From Deltaproteobacteria bacterium (GTDB lineage: Bacteria; Myxococcota; XYA12-FULL-58-9; JAUUZB01), in the NCBI GenBank assembly GCA_030590185.1, contig JAUUZB010000269.1, positions 1-6,301 of the forward strand: DNA of 6,301 nt. The letters run 5' to 3'. This document shows, piece by piece, positions 5,400-6,301 of this stretch. A program made the position numbers and the translations under genes. The first letter of the stretch is position 1; every line of letters begins with the position of its first letter. The notes under the pieces were generated by a model that was not told the DNA's origin, did no database searches, and was given only the letters and a program-made list of their open reading frames with translations.

Positions 5400-6301
5400 A
5401 TGCGGGAATACAACAGCTCCGAGATTCGTAACGTCGTCCTGATCGGCCAGAAGGGTGCCGGCAAGACCACCCTGGCGGAGGCCATGTTGTTCACCTCCAA
5501 GGCCACCACCCGCCAAGGCACGGTGGAGGACGGCAACACGGTGCTCGACTTTGAGCCGGAGGAGCACAAACGCGTCGCCTCGGTGCAGGCCTCCATGGCC
5601 CACCTCGAGTGGGACAAGAACAAGATCAACATTCTCGACACCCCGGGCTCCCGCGACTTCCTCGGCGACACCGAGGCCTGCGTGACGGTCTGCGAGACCG
5701 CCGCGGTGGTGGTCAGTGGCCCGGACGGCGTTGACCCCTACTCGGTCAAGCTCTTCAAGGAAGCCGACGGCAAGGCCCGGTGCATCGTCATCAACCAGAT
5801 GGGCCGCGATCGAGCCGCCTTCGACGAAACCCTCGCCGTCTGCAAGGACAAGCTCTCCTCCCTAGCGGTGCCGGTCACCCTGCCGATCGGCCAGGCGGAG
5901 GACTTCAAGGGGGTCATCGACCTGCTCAGCCTCAAGGCGCACGTCTACCAGGTCGGCTCCCAGGACCCGCCGGCGGTGGAGGACGTTCCCGCCGACCTCA
6001 AGGACGAGGCCACCGAGGCCCGCGAGGCCCTGCTCGAGGAGATCGCCGGCACCGACGAGGCGCTGATGGAGAAGTACCTCGACTCCGGCGAGCTGTCGGA
6101 GGAGGAAACCCGCGCTGGACTGCGCAATGCCATCGCCGCCGGTGACTTCACCCCGGTCTTCGCCACCGATGCCTCCAAGAACATCGGCGTCAACGAGCTG
6201 CTCGACTCGATCGTCGGGAGCTTTCCGTCGCCGGAGGTGGGCCGCACCTTCGAGGGGCGCAAGGATGACGAGGATGTGGTGATCGAGCCGAAACCGGACG
6301 G
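5400..6301 (+). CDS. EF-G2-like translational GTPase, N-terminal 300 residues
   Basis: The first 300 codons of an EF-G family protein are visible; full-length members run to roughly 670-700 residues, so more than half lies outside the window. G1 is GQKGAGKT (16-23). The switch I region contains FEPEEHKRVASV (51-62), like the EEkkRxxSV pattern of EF-G2 (FusA2-type) proteins rather than the ERGITI of true EF-G. G3 is DTPGSRDF (80-87), where canonical EF-G has DTPGHVDF, so the catalytic-His position is Ser84. G4 reads INQMGRDRAAF (131-141): Asn132 is kept, but the usual Lys and Asp of NKxD are Gln and Gly. VTLPIGQAEDFKGVIDLL (159-176) matches the EF-G G-domain region that follows G4. EF-G2 proteins are paralogues of the translocase, and their role is poorly defined in most bacteria. 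The gene is not obviously functionally linked to the upstream pair, though it is on the same strand 171 bases downstream. Confidence 0.9.
   Translation, partial: MREYNSSEIRNVVLIGQKGAGKTTLAEAMLFTSKATTRQGTVEDGNTVLDFEPEEHKRVASVQASMAHLEWDKNKINILDTPGSRDFLGDTEACVTVCETAAVVVSGPDGVDPYSVKLFKEADGKARCIVINQMGRDRAAFDETLAVCKDKLSSLAVPVTLPIGQAEDFKGVIDLLSLKAHVYQVGSQDPPAVEDVPADLKDEATEAREALLEEIAGTDEALMEKYLDSGELSEEETRAGLRNAIAAGDFTPVFATDASKNIGVNELLDSIVGSFPSPEVGRTFEGRKDDEDVVIEPKPD

Overview
The window is a GC-rich bacterial chromosomal segment with five protein genes, two of them cut by the window edges. It has no recognisable RNA genes, insertion sequences, CRISPR arrays or integrase-type elements. A diderm (Gram-negative) bacterium is suggested by an envelope lipoprotein, an RND/MMPL exporter, a HAMP-only membrane protein, a membrane class III cyclase and an EF-G2-type GTPase. 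The style resembles Myxococcota or other former Deltaproteobacteria. That placement is inference from gene style, not from a marker gene.

Left arm (minus strand, 1-1398): a 193-residue two-TM HAMP protein with no output domain (817-1398) is followed after 84 bases by a probable lipoprotein (1-732, C-terminus outside the window). The lipoprotein's mature part is built from tandem 73-residue beta-type repeats of exactly 219 bp. The two genes are close enough to be one transcript.

Divergent spacer (1399-1520): about 120 bases holding a three-half-site inverted-repeat cluster (1430-1458), the best candidate for a promoter/operator or alternative-hairpin element.

Right arm (plus strand, 1521-6301): an MMPL/RND-superfamily exporter (785 aa) is followed 42 bases later by a 435-residue class III nucleotide cyclase. 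The cyclase is unusual in its order: the catalytic domain is N-terminal, followed by four predicted TM segments with an SH3b-like domain between TM3 and TM4, predicted to be periplasmic. After a 171-base spacer with a second alternate-pairing inverted-repeat set, an EF-G2-like translational GTPase starts at 5400 and runs off the right edge. Its G4 and catalytic-His positions deviate from canonical EF-G.

Working together (inference): the exporter and cyclase look like a two-gene envelope unit, possibly coupling export or envelope state to cAMP production. The divergent HAMP protein and repeat lipoprotein may belong to the same envelope theme. The EF-G2 gene is probably a separate unit. No wholly new system is evident. 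The most novel-looking items are the inverted cyclase architecture beside an exporter, the degenerate EF-G2 G motifs, and the two alternate-pairing inverted-repeat clusters.
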